Source of the DNA: Streptomyces zaomyceticus
GTDB taxonomy: Bacteria; Actinomycetota; Actinomycetes; Streptomycetales; Streptomycetaceae
DNA: 64,000 nucleotides
Assembly (NCBI RefSeq): GCF_014656215.1
Contig: NZ_BNBZ01000001.1
Location: 496,001-560,000, forward strand
Reading direction: 5' to 3'
This document shows, in pieces, positions 27,293 through 35,586 of the stretch (its first letter is position 1; each line of letters starts with the position of its first letter). The notes below the pieces were generated by a model that was not told the DNA's origin, made no database searches, and saw only the letters and a list, made by a program, of their open reading frames with translations. The position numbers and the translations under genes are program-made.

Positions 27293-27886
27293 TCAGAACT
27301 TGACGTCCGAGCAGGCGTAGAAGGCGTTCGCGGTGTCCGCGATCGTCCACACCGCCAGGATCAGGTGACGGCCCGTCTTGCCCGCCGGGATCGTCCCGGA
27401 GTGCGAGAGGGTCGCCGGCGGCTGCTGGTTGTTGTAGGGGACGGTCAGGAACGGCTGGGGGTCGAGCGCGGCCCGGGTCAGCTTCTGACTCGGGTCCCAG
27501 CCGTTCTTGGTGATGTAGTACTTGAAGTCGGTGGTGCGGTGCCGGGCCGTGAACTGCCAGCGGAAGCCGTAGCTCTGCCCGGCGCTGAGCTGGGTCGCCG
27601 GCCAGGCGCCGCCCCTGGGGTCGTCCAGCTGGGCGAACTGCGAGAGCCCGGCGGAACAGATCTTCCCGTCGGCGGGACCGGCGGAGGGGAAGCCCTTGAG
27701 GCCCTCGACCGACTGCGGCTCCCACTGGATGTTGCCGCAGTTGGTCACGGTGCCGTTGGCGCAGAGCTTCTGGCGGCTGATCGGCGAGTCGGTGTAGCCG
27801 TGACTGCCGGCACTACCGGTGGCGAAGAGGGTGGCGCCGGCGACGCCGAGCGCCACCACCGCCGACCCGACTGACTTTTTGCGCAT
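27293..27886 (-). CDS. AA10 lytic chitin monooxygenase (CBM33-type chitin-binding protein)
   Basis: 197 residues. A signal peptide at about 1-28 is followed by His29 as predicted mature N-terminus (SHGYTDSP), giving the copper-binding histidine brace together with His116 in FTARHRTTDFKYY. Four cysteines are placed as in the family, and the C-terminus IADTANAFYACSDVKF is diagnostic of Streptomyces AA10 chitin-active LPMOs. It would cleave crystalline chitin oxidatively and help the chitinases. A near-perfect DasR-like site sits 76-91 bp upstream, so it should share control with the chitinase at 20679. Confidence 0.95.
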   Translation of the reverse strand: MRKKSVGSAVVALGVAGATLFATGSAGSHGYTDSPISRQKLCANGTVTNCGNIQWEPQSVEGLKGFPSAGPADGKICSAGLSQFAQLDDPRGGAWPATQLSAGQSYGFRWQFTARHRTTDFKYYITKNGWDPSQKLTRAALDPQPFLTVPYNNQQPPATLSHSGTIPAGKTGRHLILAVWTIADTANAFYACSDVKF

Positions 27887-27961
27887 GCTGTCGCTCCAGG
27901 AAAACGTGGGGGAGTTCCGTTGGGCCGTGCGCGCACGCGTGCGGTCTTACGTCGTACCGAT

Positions 27962-27977
27962 TTTGGTCTGGACCAAG
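27962..27977 (-). promoter_or_regulatory. DasR-like (dre) site upstream of LPMO
   Basis: TTTGGTCTGGACCAAG contains the palindrome TTGGTCTGGACCAA. It differs from the TGGTCTAGACCA core by one base. It is 76-91 bp upstream of the LPMO ATG. Confidence 0.75.
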
Positions 27978-28015
27978 TACCAAGGTATGGACGGAAGTTG
28001 AACATGTCCATCCCC

Positions 28016-30811
28016 TCAGGCCCCCTCTACCGGACCCGTCCTCCCCGTGTAGAACGCCACCGTCAGGTCCTTGACCAGCGCCTTGCGCTCGTAGTCGTCG
28101 AGCTCCACCAGACCACGACTGGTCAGCCGGTGGACCACGTCGTCCACCGCGTCCACCACCGAGGTGAGAACACTGTCCCGGTGCTTCGCGTCGATCGCCG
28201 CGATCCGGCGGCGCGTCATCGCCGCCGCCACCTCCGGGGCGTACTCGATCCGCGTCGGCTGCGCCGAGAACACGTCCACACCGACCGGGGCGCACTCCGC
28301 CGACAGCATCCGCGTCAGGGCCTCGCCAACGGCCTCCGCGTCCCGGAGCGTCGGGGCGTCCTCGTGGAAGGCGTCCGCCGGAAGCTGCGACAGCACCCGG
28401 GCCATCGCCGCCTCCACCTGCTCCCGCAGATAGTCCTCGTGCCCGTCGACCCCGAGCGCCGCCCGGACCGTGTCCCGCACCCGCCACACCACGAGGACGA
28501 CGACGTCGAGCGCGGTCCCCTTGGCGTCCACCGCCGGCAGCGGCTCACTGCGCCAGTGACGGAGCCGTACGTCGACCCTGCGCCGCAGCAGCAGCGGGCT
28601 GACCCAGACCAGACCGGTACGGCGGACCGTGCCGCGGTAGTCCCCGAACAGGGTCAGCACCCAGGCGTACCCGACCCGGCCCCGGCCGAGACCACCGAGC
28701 GCGAACAGGGCGAGCACCACGCCGAGCGCGAGCATCGCCCACTGGCCGAGATGGATGCCGTTGTACGGGCGTTCCGGCAGCCGCAGCATCCGGGACGCCT
28801 CCTGGGGCACGGCCCCGGCCCACCACACGACCGCCGCGCACGCGGCGAGCGCCAGGGCCCCACCGGCGACGCCGACCCATCCGGGCAGCACAGGAGCGGG
28901 CCGCTCGACGAGCGCGGGGTCGGCGGTGGGAGCGGGCCGGGACGCGGAAACCGCGGCGGCCGCCCTGGCGGACGCCCCGGCCGACGCCTTGGCCGATGCC
29001 TTGCCGGTCCCGTTGTCGAGCGTCTTCACGGGCGTCTTGGCGGGAGCCTTGACCGTCCCCTTGGCGTGCGCGGGCCCGGACGTGGACTTCGGCGTGCCGT
29101 TGGTCGGGGACTCGGCGCCGGGCACGGCCTGGACCTTCGACGGGGCCGGGATGGCGGGCGCGGCCATGGCGACGGTGTCGGGCCCCCCGTCGTCCTCGCC
29201 CGCCGCGGGGCGCCGCGCGGTTCCCGGCTCGTCGCGGAAGAGCAGATGGACGGGGATGGAGCCGGTGGTCTCGGAGCCGATCACGTTCTTCCGCCGCGCG
29301 ACCCGCACGACGGCGGCGACGGGCACGGCGACGGAGCCGACACCGGCGCCGGCGATCCGCCCGAAGTCGGGCGTGTCGCCACGCCGGGCGGGACGGTCGG
29401 GCGTGGCGCCGGGCGCGGCGGCCGGCGGGGCGACCGCGACGGGTACGGGGGCCGGGCCCCCGGAGCGCACGGTGACGGCAGGAGTGGAGGCCTTCGGCGC
29501 GGAGGGCGAACCGGAGGCCGCGGGGGCGGGGGTGGCGGCCGGGCGGGCGTGCTTGCCCGTACCCGAGGGCGCGGTGCCGGGGGCGGCCGGGGCACCGGAG
29601 GATCCCGTCGGGGCGGCCTGCCGCGTCCCCGGGTAGGCCGGCGCGACGGGTTGGACACGGGGGATCGTCGTGCCCCCGGACGGCTCGGGGCGACCGGTCG
29701 CGGCCGGGCCCTTCGGCGCGGCGCCGGGGACGGCCGACGCGCCGGACGCCGTACCGGAGACGGACCCGACGGGGCGGACCGGCAACGGGCCGGCCGAACT
29801 CGCCGGATCGCCCGGCCGCGTACCCGTGGGACCGGAGGGCGACCCGCCCGGCCGGGCCGACGCCGTACCGGCGGCCCCCTCCGGGGAGACGTGCCGGGTG
29901 CCCGACGACCCCGGCTCCGGCGGGCCCGTGCGCGCCACGGGAGCCGGGGACGCCGGGGCGGACCCGGACCCGGAGCCGGCGGACGGGCCCGTCGTCGCGC
30001 CGCCGGCGTACGCGGCGGACTCCCCCGGCCGCGTGCCGGACGATCCCGACAGGTGGACCGGCTGCGCACCGGCAGGTCCCGGACCGTGGTCTGCTGACGC
30101 ACCGACAGACCCCGGACCGTGGCCCGGTGACGTACCGGGGCGCCCGGACGGGTCGGCGGCCGGCCACGTACCCGTGGAGGAGGAGCCCGTGTCCGCCGGG
30201 GCCGCGCCACCACCGCCGCGCGCGCCCGGCTCCGGCCAGACCGGGACCCTGCCGCGCGGCGGCTCCGACTCCCCGTCCCCGTGCGGCGCCGCCGGATCAC
30301 CGGGGGCGGGGGCGGACGTCGTGGGTGCGGACGTTGTGGGTGCGGGGGCGGACGTCGTGGGTGCGGCGGCTGACGTCGCGGCCGCAGAGGCAGGCGCTCC
30401 GGCGGTCGGGGCAGGCGCGGCGGCCGGGGCGGAGTCCGGCCCGCCGGCCGGGGCGGGGGCAGGCGCGCCGCCCGACGTAGGGCCGGCCACGCCGTCCACC
30501 GCGGAGTCCGCCCGGGAAGGCGGCGCGGAGTGCGGTGCGGAGTCCGCCCCGGACAGCGGTGCGGAATGCGGCACGGAGTGTGGTGCGCCGTCCTCGTTCG
30601 GTGTCGGCGCGGCGGCCGTCTCCCCCGACGCGCCGTTCCGCTCCGGCTCCGCCGGTGTGTCCTGCCGGGTCGGCGGCGGGGTGCCCGGGGGTGCTCCCTG
30701 GGGAGGGGAGGTGCGCGGGAGGGTGCCGTCCGTCAGACGTCTCGCCGTGCGGGCCGCGTCACGTGAGGCCGCCGCGCCGGAGTCGGCGGGGCTCGGGGTC
30801 GATGCCGTCAT
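28016..30811 (-). CDS. SPFH/band-7 domain protein with giant disordered N-terminus
   Basis: About 931 residues from ATG 30811, which has GAGGTGG at good spacing; an ATG at 30826 would add five. Residues about 1-620 are Pro/Ala/Gly/Ser/Thr-rich and predicted disordered. Two membrane helices follow (VAGGALALAACAAVVWWAGAVPQ and WAMLALGVVLALFALGG). The last 220 residues are an SPFH domain: GYAWVLTLFGDYRGTVRRTGLVWVSPLL, VVLVVWRVRDTVRA, MTRRRIAAIDAKHRDSVL. SPFH proteins form ordered membrane scaffolds. The long tail lies in front of the membrane anchors, so it is probably cytoplasmic. It follows the NlpC/P60-like gene on the same strand by 25 bp. Confidence 0.85.
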   Translation of the reverse strand: MTASTPSPADSGAAASRDAARTARRLTDGTLPRTSPPQGAPPGTPPPTRQDTPAEPERNGASGETAAAPTPNEDGAPHSVPHSAPLSGADSAPHSAPPSRADSAVDGVAGPTSGGAPAPAPAGGPDSAPAAAPAPTAGAPASAAATSAAAPTTSAPAPTTSAPTTSAPAPGDPAAPHGDGESEPPRGRVPVWPEPGARGGGGAAPADTGSSSTGTWPAADPSGRPGTSPGHGPGSVGASADHGPGPAGAQPVHLSGSSGTRPGESAAYAGGATTGPSAGSGSGSAPASPAPVARTGPPEPGSSGTRHVSPEGAAGTASARPGGSPSGPTGTRPGDPASSAGPLPVRPVGSVSGTASGASAVPGAAPKGPAATGRPEPSGGTTIPRVQPVAPAYPGTRQAAPTGSSGAPAAPGTAPSGTGKHARPAATPAPAASGSPSAPKASTPAVTVRSGGPAPVPVAVAPPAAAPGATPDRPARRGDTPDFGRIAGAGVGSVAVPVAAVVRVARRKNVIGSETTGSIPVHLLFRDEPGTARRPAAGEDDGGPDTVAMAAPAIPAPSKVQAVPGAESPTNGTPKSTSGPAHAKGTVKAPAKTPVKTLDNGTGKASAKASAGASARAAAAVSASRPAPTADPALVERPAPVLPGWVGVAGGALALAACAAVVWWAGAVPQEASRMLRLPERPYNGIHLGQWAMLALGVVLALFALGGLGRGRVGYAWVLTLFGDYRGTVRRTGLVWVSPLLLRRRVDVRLRHWRSEPLPAVDAKGTALDVVVLVVWRVRDTVRAALGVDGHEDYLREQVEAAMARVLSQLPADAFHEDAPTLRDAEAVGEALTRMLSAECAPVGVDVFSAQPTRIEYAPEVAAAMTRRRIAAIDAKHRDSVLTSVVDAVDDVVHRLTSRGLVELDDYERKALVKDLTVAFYTGRTGPVEGA

Positions 30812-30836
30812 TCGGGTCCACCTCATGCTCTCGGGG

Positions 30837-32240
30837 TCATCGGAACAAACGCCGCCAGGTCTCCGGGCCCGGGTAGCCGTCGGCCGCTGCGCCGCGCCAG
30901 CCCTGTGCCCGCTGGAACGCCTCGACGTTGCGGCGGTCCGCCTCCGTCCAGCGCGGACCGGGTCCCGACAGGTAGTGCTTGCCGAAGCCCCGCTTCACCA
31001 GTTGTTTGCCCAGCTTCTCCACATATGCGTTGGATTGGCCCGGACGGAAGGAGCCACGCCCGGGAAACCCCGTCGCATTCGAACTCGACCCGCTCGAACC
31101 ACTCGAACCGCCGATGTTCCTGCCCTTGCCGGTGACGAGCAGCCGCCACGTCTCGGGGCCGGGGAGACCGTCCGCCTCCTTGCCCTTCCAGCCCTGGGCC
31201 AGCTGGAACGCCTGGGTCGCGCGCCGGTCCGCCTCGCCCCACTTCGGGCCGGGCCCCTTGCTGTAGTACTTCTTGCCGCCGCGGTCGACGAGGAGCCGCC
31301 CGAGCTGGGTGATGTACGCGTTGTTCGCGCCGGGGCCGAACATCGCCACGCCGGGGTACGGCGTCGCCGTGGGCGTCGCCCCGCCGCCGGTGGTGCCGGT
31401 GCCGCCCCCGCCGCTCACCAGGGCCCTGTAGCGGTATCCCACGTACCGGTTGGAGTTCTCCCAGTACGCCATCGGCGTCGCCTGCTTCCGCGTGCGCGGC
31501 TTGGTCTGCTCGTACGCGACGTAGGAGGTGTGGGTGTAGTCGGTCCAGCCGCCGAAGAGCGTGACGTGCGAGCCGCGCGTCGGGTTGTCCGGGTTGTGGA
31601 AGAGCAGGATGTCGCCGGGCTGGAGCTCGGTGCGGTCGACCCGCTCGGCAAAGCGGTCGAGACTGCCGGTCCACTCGTTGCTGCGCAGGTTCCAGGCCAT
31701 CGAGATGTAGCCGGAGCAGTCCTGGCGGTAGCCGTCCGTCCAGTACTTCTCCATGGAGTACGGGACCTGGGCGGTCACCCACAGCTTGGCGCGGTTGATG
31801 ATCTCGGCGCGGGTCGTCTGCCGCAGCGAGGCGGTCGAGACCTGACTGCTCGTCGGCGTCGAGGCCGGAGAGGGGTCGGGGCCGGGGCCCGGCGCTCCGT
31901 GCAGCGGCCCCCGACCGCCCTGCGGGGTGTCGGGCGCGTCCACGGGGTCCGACAGGTCCGTGGGGCCGACCGGGTCCGTGGGGCCGACCGGGTCCGTCGG
32001 CTCCGCCGGGGTGAACGGTCGGGCCGGCGGCGGGAGGGCCGTCGCCACCGCGGCCCCGCCGCCGCCGAGGACCACCCCCGCCGCCGTCACCAGGACCAGG
32101 GCGCGACGGGCGCCGTGCGCGGCGGGGTGGCCGCCCTCCCGGACGGGCAGGCCAAGCACGAGGTCACGCCGCTGCCGGGCGCAGCCCGGGCAGCCGCAGT
32201 CGGCCGCGGGTTCGAACTCCTCGAAGACCGGCACGCTCAT
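30837..32240 (-). CDS. peptidoglycan-targeting NlpC/P60-like protein with two PG-binding repeats
   Basis: 467 residues. A short cytoplasmic start with CGCPGCARQ (a possible metal-binding CxCxxC) is followed by a membrane or signal helix (ALVLVTAAGVVLGGGGAAVA). A Pro/Thr-rich spacer (about 75-130) leads to a cysteine-peptidase-like domain with RQDCSGYISMAWN (Cys) and GSHVTLFGGW (His). Two near-identical C-terminal modules (about 300-370 and 395-467) read FGPGANNAYITQLGRLLV...WRLL and FRPGQSNAYVEKLGKQLV...WRRLF and resemble PG_binding_1 domains. It is probably a cell-wall hydrolase. ATG 32240 has GGAGGGG upstream. Confidence 0.85.
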   Translation of the reverse strand: MSVPVFEEFEPAADCGCPGCARQRRDLVLGLPVREGGHPAAHGARRALVLVTAAGVVLGGGGAAVATALPPPARPFTPAEPTDPVGPTDPVGPTDLSDPVDAPDTPQGGRGPLHGAPGPGPDPSPASTPTSSQVSTASLRQTTRAEIINRAKLWVTAQVPYSMEKYWTDGYRQDCSGYISMAWNLRSNEWTGSLDRFAERVDRTELQPGDILLFHNPDNPTRGSHVTLFGGWTDYTHTSYVAYEQTKPRTRKQATPMAYWENSNRYVGYRYRALVSGGGGTGTTGGGATPTATPYPGVAMFGPGANNAYITQLGRLLVDRGGKKYYSKGPGPKWGEADRRATQAFQLAQGWKGKEADGLPGPETWRLLVTGKGRNIGGSSGSSGSSSNATGFPGRGSFRPGQSNAYVEKLGKQLVKRGFGKHYLSGPGPRWTEADRRNVEAFQRAQGWRGAAADGYPGPETWRRLFR

Positions 32241-32423
32241 GGATTCCCCTCCACACTCGTCAAGATCTTTTGACCCTTGGTTTTGGGCGTCAGTGTCTCA
32301 ACTGTCTGGACAAATCGCATTTTGACGGATCGACGGCCTGATACGACCATCCGACAGGCCGGAGGTGACCGGTATTGGTCAGGAGCACCCCCACACGTCA
32401 GGTAGAGTTCTCTCTGTCAGCAG

Positions 32424-32497
32424 GCGCCGCTAGCTCAGTTGGTTAGAGCAGCTGACTCTTAATCAGCGGGTCCGGGGTTCGAGTCCCTGGCGGCGCA
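32424..32497 (+). tRNA. tRNA-Lys(CTT), copy 3
   Basis: 74 nt, identical to copies 1 and 2, anticodon CTT. Upstream GTTCTCTCTGTCAGCAGGC resembles the leader of copy 2. Confidence 0.97.
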
Positions 32498-32505
32498 CGC
32501 AAAGT

Positions 32506-32538
32506 CAAGACCCCCTCACCGATGGTGAGGGGGTCTTG
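32506..32538 (+). terminator. rho-independent terminator of tRNA-Lys copy 3
   Basis: Stem CAAGACCCCCTCACC / GGTGAGGGGGTCTTG with a short loop. It is strong but unlike the terminators of copies 1 and 2. Confidence 0.85.
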
Positions 32539-33243
32539 GTCGTATTCCGGCCTTCTTTCGGCCGCCGCCTTCGAACCACCGTGCGTTGCGGGCCAGTTGC
32601 GGTGCGTACGGGTCGCGCCGCTCCCCCGCCCTTCGGTCACGTCCGGACCGGCGTGACCCTCGTGACACGACAGCACTCTGGGCCGGGCGGGGCGGGGCCT
32701 CTACAGTGTCCGGAACCCCGACCTCCCGCGGTGGCACCGGGCCCCTCCCGCGCCCGTGAGCCCTGCGGTCGAGGACCGGCCCGGTCGGCGGCGGCTGCGG
32801 GACGCGAAGCCGCCGGCCGGGACCCGGCCACGCCCGCCAGACCCGCCACGCCTGCACGGGCAGGCCCGTCGGCCCTGTACGGGCACCGGTCCGCCGGCCC
32901 GGCGGCACCTGGTCCGCCACCGGCCCGTGTGGCCCTTGGCCGGGGCCGCGCCCCCACCCACCCGCCGTGTGGGCAATCGTCCCGCGGGGCGGGACGGGTG
33001 GGCACACGGGACGGCGCCCTTGGCAGCGCTTCCGCCCCCTGCGCCTGGACCCGCACCACCAGTGCGCCGCGCAACGGGTGCGGGTTACGGCATTGAAGCC
33101 TGAGCGCCCGGCAAGGGCGACGTCCGTTGTGCCCACCCGTTCCGCCCCAGCGGAACGAATGCCCACAACGGGGGGCGAAGGGCGTCGGGTCGTGCGCGTT
33201 TCGTTCTGGGGAGGGAGGAACGGAGGCTCTCAGTGGTGGGGGA
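32539..33243. other. 705-bp gene-free stretch
   Basis: Several overlapping open frames exist in different frames, but none has a ribosome site, a recognisable domain or stable codon bias. The stretch is rich in GGCCGG-type simple sequence. I see no gene here, and no repeats beyond the general composition. Confidence 0.55.
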
Positions 33244-33915
33244 TCAGGTTTTGGCGGCGGTCAGGTAGGCCGAGACCACCACGTTCGCCGTGTACGTGTT
33301 CGACGTGCGGTCGAAGGTGCCGCCGCACGTGATCAGGCGGAGTTCCGCACGGTGGGGATCCCTCGCGCCGTAGACCTTGCGGGCGTCGAAGTGTTCCCGG
33401 GGGTAGACCTGGACGTCGTCGACCGTGAACTCGGCGACCGATCCGTCCGTCCGGGTGACCCGGACCTTCGCGCCGGGCCGGGCCGCGCTCAGGCCGTAGA
33501 AGACGGCCGGCCGCGTCTCGGTGTCGACATGGCCGACGAGCAGGGCCGGGCCGACGGCGCCCGGCCGGGTGCCCGAGCCGAACCAGCCGACCGTGTGCGG
33601 CATCTCGTAGGGCGGCGGGTCGATCGCGCCCGTGCTGTCCAGGCCGCGTGCCACGACGGGCGCGGCGATGCCGAGGGAGGGGATCTCCACCCGCCGGGGT
33701 TCGAGGGGCGCGAGCGGGTCCCTGGCCGGGGGCAGCGCCGCGCCGAGCGGGCGGCCGACCGCGGCGATGTCGCCGGTGGTCGGCGCGGAGCTGCCGCCGG
33801 GGCCCTCGGTGGCCTCGCGGCCCCAGAGCCAGAGCCCGGACAGCAGCAGCGCCCAGGCCACGCCGGTGACGAGTCGCCCGTTGCCCGCCGGGCGGGGTCC
33901 GGACGACGCCGTCAT
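33244..33915 (-). CDS. class F sortase
   Basis: 223 residues. An N-terminal hydrophobic segment (LVTGVAWALLLSGLWLWG) is the membrane anchor. The sortase core has IPSLGIAAPVV, LLVGHVDT with the catalytic His, and LITCGGTFDRTSNTY with the catalytic Cys, the TCGG variant typical of actinobacterial class F. It should form covalent links on exported proteins in the outer membrane leaflet. The GTG/ATG region overlaps the stop of the upstream partner gene by 4 bp, so the two are translationally coupled. Confidence 0.92.
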   Translation of the reverse strand: MTASSGPRPAGNGRLVTGVAWALLLSGLWLWGREATEGPGGSSAPTTGDIAAVGRPLGAALPPARDPLAPLEPRRVEIPSLGIAAPVVARGLDSTGAIDPPPYEMPHTVGWFGSGTRPGAVGPALLVGHVDTETRPAVFYGLSAARPGAKVRVTRTDGSVAEFTVDDVQVYPREHFDARKVYGARDPHRAELRLITCGGTFDRTSNTYTANVVVSAYLTAAKT

Positions 33916-34610
33916 TCCGTACCCGTACCCGATGTCGTGCCCGTGCCCGTACCCGTTCCGGAGCCGGGGGCGCGGCGGCGGGAGCTGCGGAAGGCGACCG
34001 CCACGGCGGCGACGGCCGCGAGGCCGAGGCCGAGCAGGGTGTACGGGGTGCCGAGGCCACTCTCGCTGGTGGTCTGGGCGACTCCGGGGGCGGCCGGGGC
34101 GGCGAAGGCGGCGGCGCCGCCGCCACCGGCGCGGACCGGGGCGACCGGGCTCGCGTGGTGGGTCGGCTCGTGGGTCGGCTCGTGGGTGGGCTTGTGCGTC
34201 GGCTTGCGCGTCGGCTCGTGGGTGGGCTTGCGCGTCGGCTCGTGGGTGGGCTTCCGGTGCTCGACGCGCACCGTGCCGACATCCGGGTGGTCGTGGCCGT
34301 CGCAGGTCACGCTGACCTTGTACGTGCCGTTCTCGAGGCCCGACCTGACCGTGGTGTCGCCGAACAGCGGGGCGCCCCCACCGTCCCTGCCGGTGAGTTC
34401 CGCGTCGGCGACGAACGCCTGGGACTTCGCGGCACCGGTCGTGCCTTTGCAGCCCTGGACGCGGACGTCGACGTCGGCACCGGGCGAGGCGGTGGACGGG
34501 GTGACGGTGACCTTCACCCCGTCGTGGGCGTACGCGCTACCGGCCGTGGGTGCCAGTACGAGTACGAAGGCCGCCCCTGCGGCACGAAGAGCAATGGGAC
34601 CTGAACGCAT
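33912..34610 (-). CDS. secreted membrane-anchored repeat protein, partner of sortase F
   Basis: 232 residues. A signal peptide (LRAAGAAFVLVLAPTAGSAYA) is followed by a beta domain (about 28-115, VKVTVTPSTASPGADVDVRVQGC with a Cys pair) and a KPTHEPT repeat stalk (about 117-150). A C-terminal membrane helix (YTLLGLGLAAVAAVAVAF) and RSSRRR stop-transfer lead to a Gly/Thr-rich tail. The layout of domain, stalk, helix and positive tail is that of a sortase-type surface protein, but no clear LPXTG or LAXTG motif precedes the helix. It is coupled with the class F sortase. The function is probably surface display. Confidence 0.78.
   Translation of the reverse strand: MRSGPIALRAAGAAFVLVLAPTAGSAYAHDGVKVTVTPSTASPGADVDVRVQGCKGTTGAAKSQAFVADAELTGRDGGGAPLFGDTTVRSGLENGTYKVSVTCDGHDHPDVGTVRVEHRKPTHEPTRKPTHEPTRKPTHKPTHEPTHEPTHHASPVAPVRAGGGGAAAFAAPAAPGVAQTTSESGLGTPYTLLGLGLAAVAAVAVAFRSSRRRAPGSGTGTGTGTTSGTGTE
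34156..34256 (-). repeat. tandem 12/24-bp repeats coding KPTHEPT stalk
   Basis: Repeated GTGGGTGGGCTT / GCGCGTCGGCTCGTG units encode the KPTHEPTRKPTHEPT stalk of the 33912-34610 protein. Such arrays often vary in copy number between strains. Confidence 0.7.
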
Positions 34611-34727
34611 CGTGACCTCCTGGTACTGGCAGGGTCACCCGGATCGGGGCTTTTCGCATCCGCAGGGGCGGCACGGAGGCGGGCACGGAGCGCGCGCGGG
34701 GCACCGCGCGGGGCGCTCCGGTGGCCG

Positions 34728-35507
34728 CTACACGCGGTCGACGATGTCCGCGATCGAGTCGACGATCTTGGACGGGCGGAACGGGAAGCGGTCGATCTCC
34801 GCCTGGGACGTCAGCCCGGTCAGCACCAGGAAGGTCTGCATGCCCGCCTCCAGTCCGGCCAGGATGTCGGTGTCCATCCGGTCGCCGATCATGGCGCTGG
34901 ACTCGGAGTGGGCGCCGATGGCGTTGAGGCCGGTGCGCATCATGAGCGGGTTCGGCTTGCCGGCGAAGTACGGGTCCTTGCCGGTGGCCTTCGTGATCAG
35001 CGCGGCGACGGAGCCGGTGGCCGGCAGCGGGCCTTCGAGGGACGGGCCGGTCTCGTCGGGGTTGGTGCAGATGAAGCGGGCGCCGGCGTTGATCAGGCGG
35101 ACGGCCTTCGTCATCGCCTCGAAGGAGTACGTACGGGTCTCGCCGAGCACCACGTAGTCGGGGTCGTGGTCGGTGAGGACGTAGCCGATGTCGTGCAGCG
35201 CGGTGGTGAGACCCGCCTCGCCGATGACGTACGCGGTGCCGCCGGGGCGCTGGTCGTCGAGGAACTTGGCGGTGGCGAGGGCCGAGGTCCAGATGTTCTC
35301 GACGGGCACTTCGAGACCCATCCGGGCGAGCCGGGCGTGCAGGTCGCGGGCCGTGTACATCGAGTTGTTGGTCAGGACCAGGAAGGGCTTCCCGGTCTCC
35401 CGCAGCTTCTTGATGAACGCGTCGGCGCCGGGGATCGGCACGCCCTCATGGATGAGGACGCCGTCCATGTCGGTCAGCCAGGATTCGATCGGCTTGCGCT
35501 CTGCCAT
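34728..35507 (-). CDS. HAD-IIA family phosphatase (NagD-like)
   Basis: 259 residues from ATG 35507, with AGGAG upstream. HAD motifs: [15 protein letters not shown] (two Asp nucleophiles), [25 protein letters not shown] and [18 protein letters not shown]. The C2 cap segment is in the middle. This matches the NagD/AraL group, which dephosphorylates sugar phosphates or UMP. The substrate is not evident here. It stands between the sortase partner and a secreted phosphodiesterase, with independent promoters likely. Confidence 0.92.
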   Translation of the reverse strand: MAERKPIESWLTDMDGVLIHEGVPIPGADAFIKKLRETGKPFLVLTNNSMYTARDLHARLARMGLEVPVENIWTSALATAKFLDDQRPGGTAYVIGEAGLTTALHDIGYVLTDHDPDYVVLGETRTYSFEAMTKAVRLINAGARFICTNPDETGPSLEGPLPATGSVAALITKATGKDPYFAGKPNPLMMRTGLNAIGAHSESSAMIGDRMDTDILAGLEAGMQTFLVLTGLTSQAEIDRFPFRPSKIVDSIADIVDRV

Positions 35508-35586
35508 GGGTGCGGGACTCCTGCCGTACAAACGTGCGGTGTGCTGGGGACGCCGCGACAGCGCTGTGGCGACGCCCCCAGCCTAA

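Noticed and set aside
27920..30097. 725-codon plus-strand frame over the SPFH gene
   Set aside because: Complement of the low-complexity Pro/Ala tail; Arg/Gly-rich noise.
32539..33243. possible gene in the tRNA-sortase gap
   Set aside because: Several overlapping frames of similar length, none with start signals or stable codon bias.
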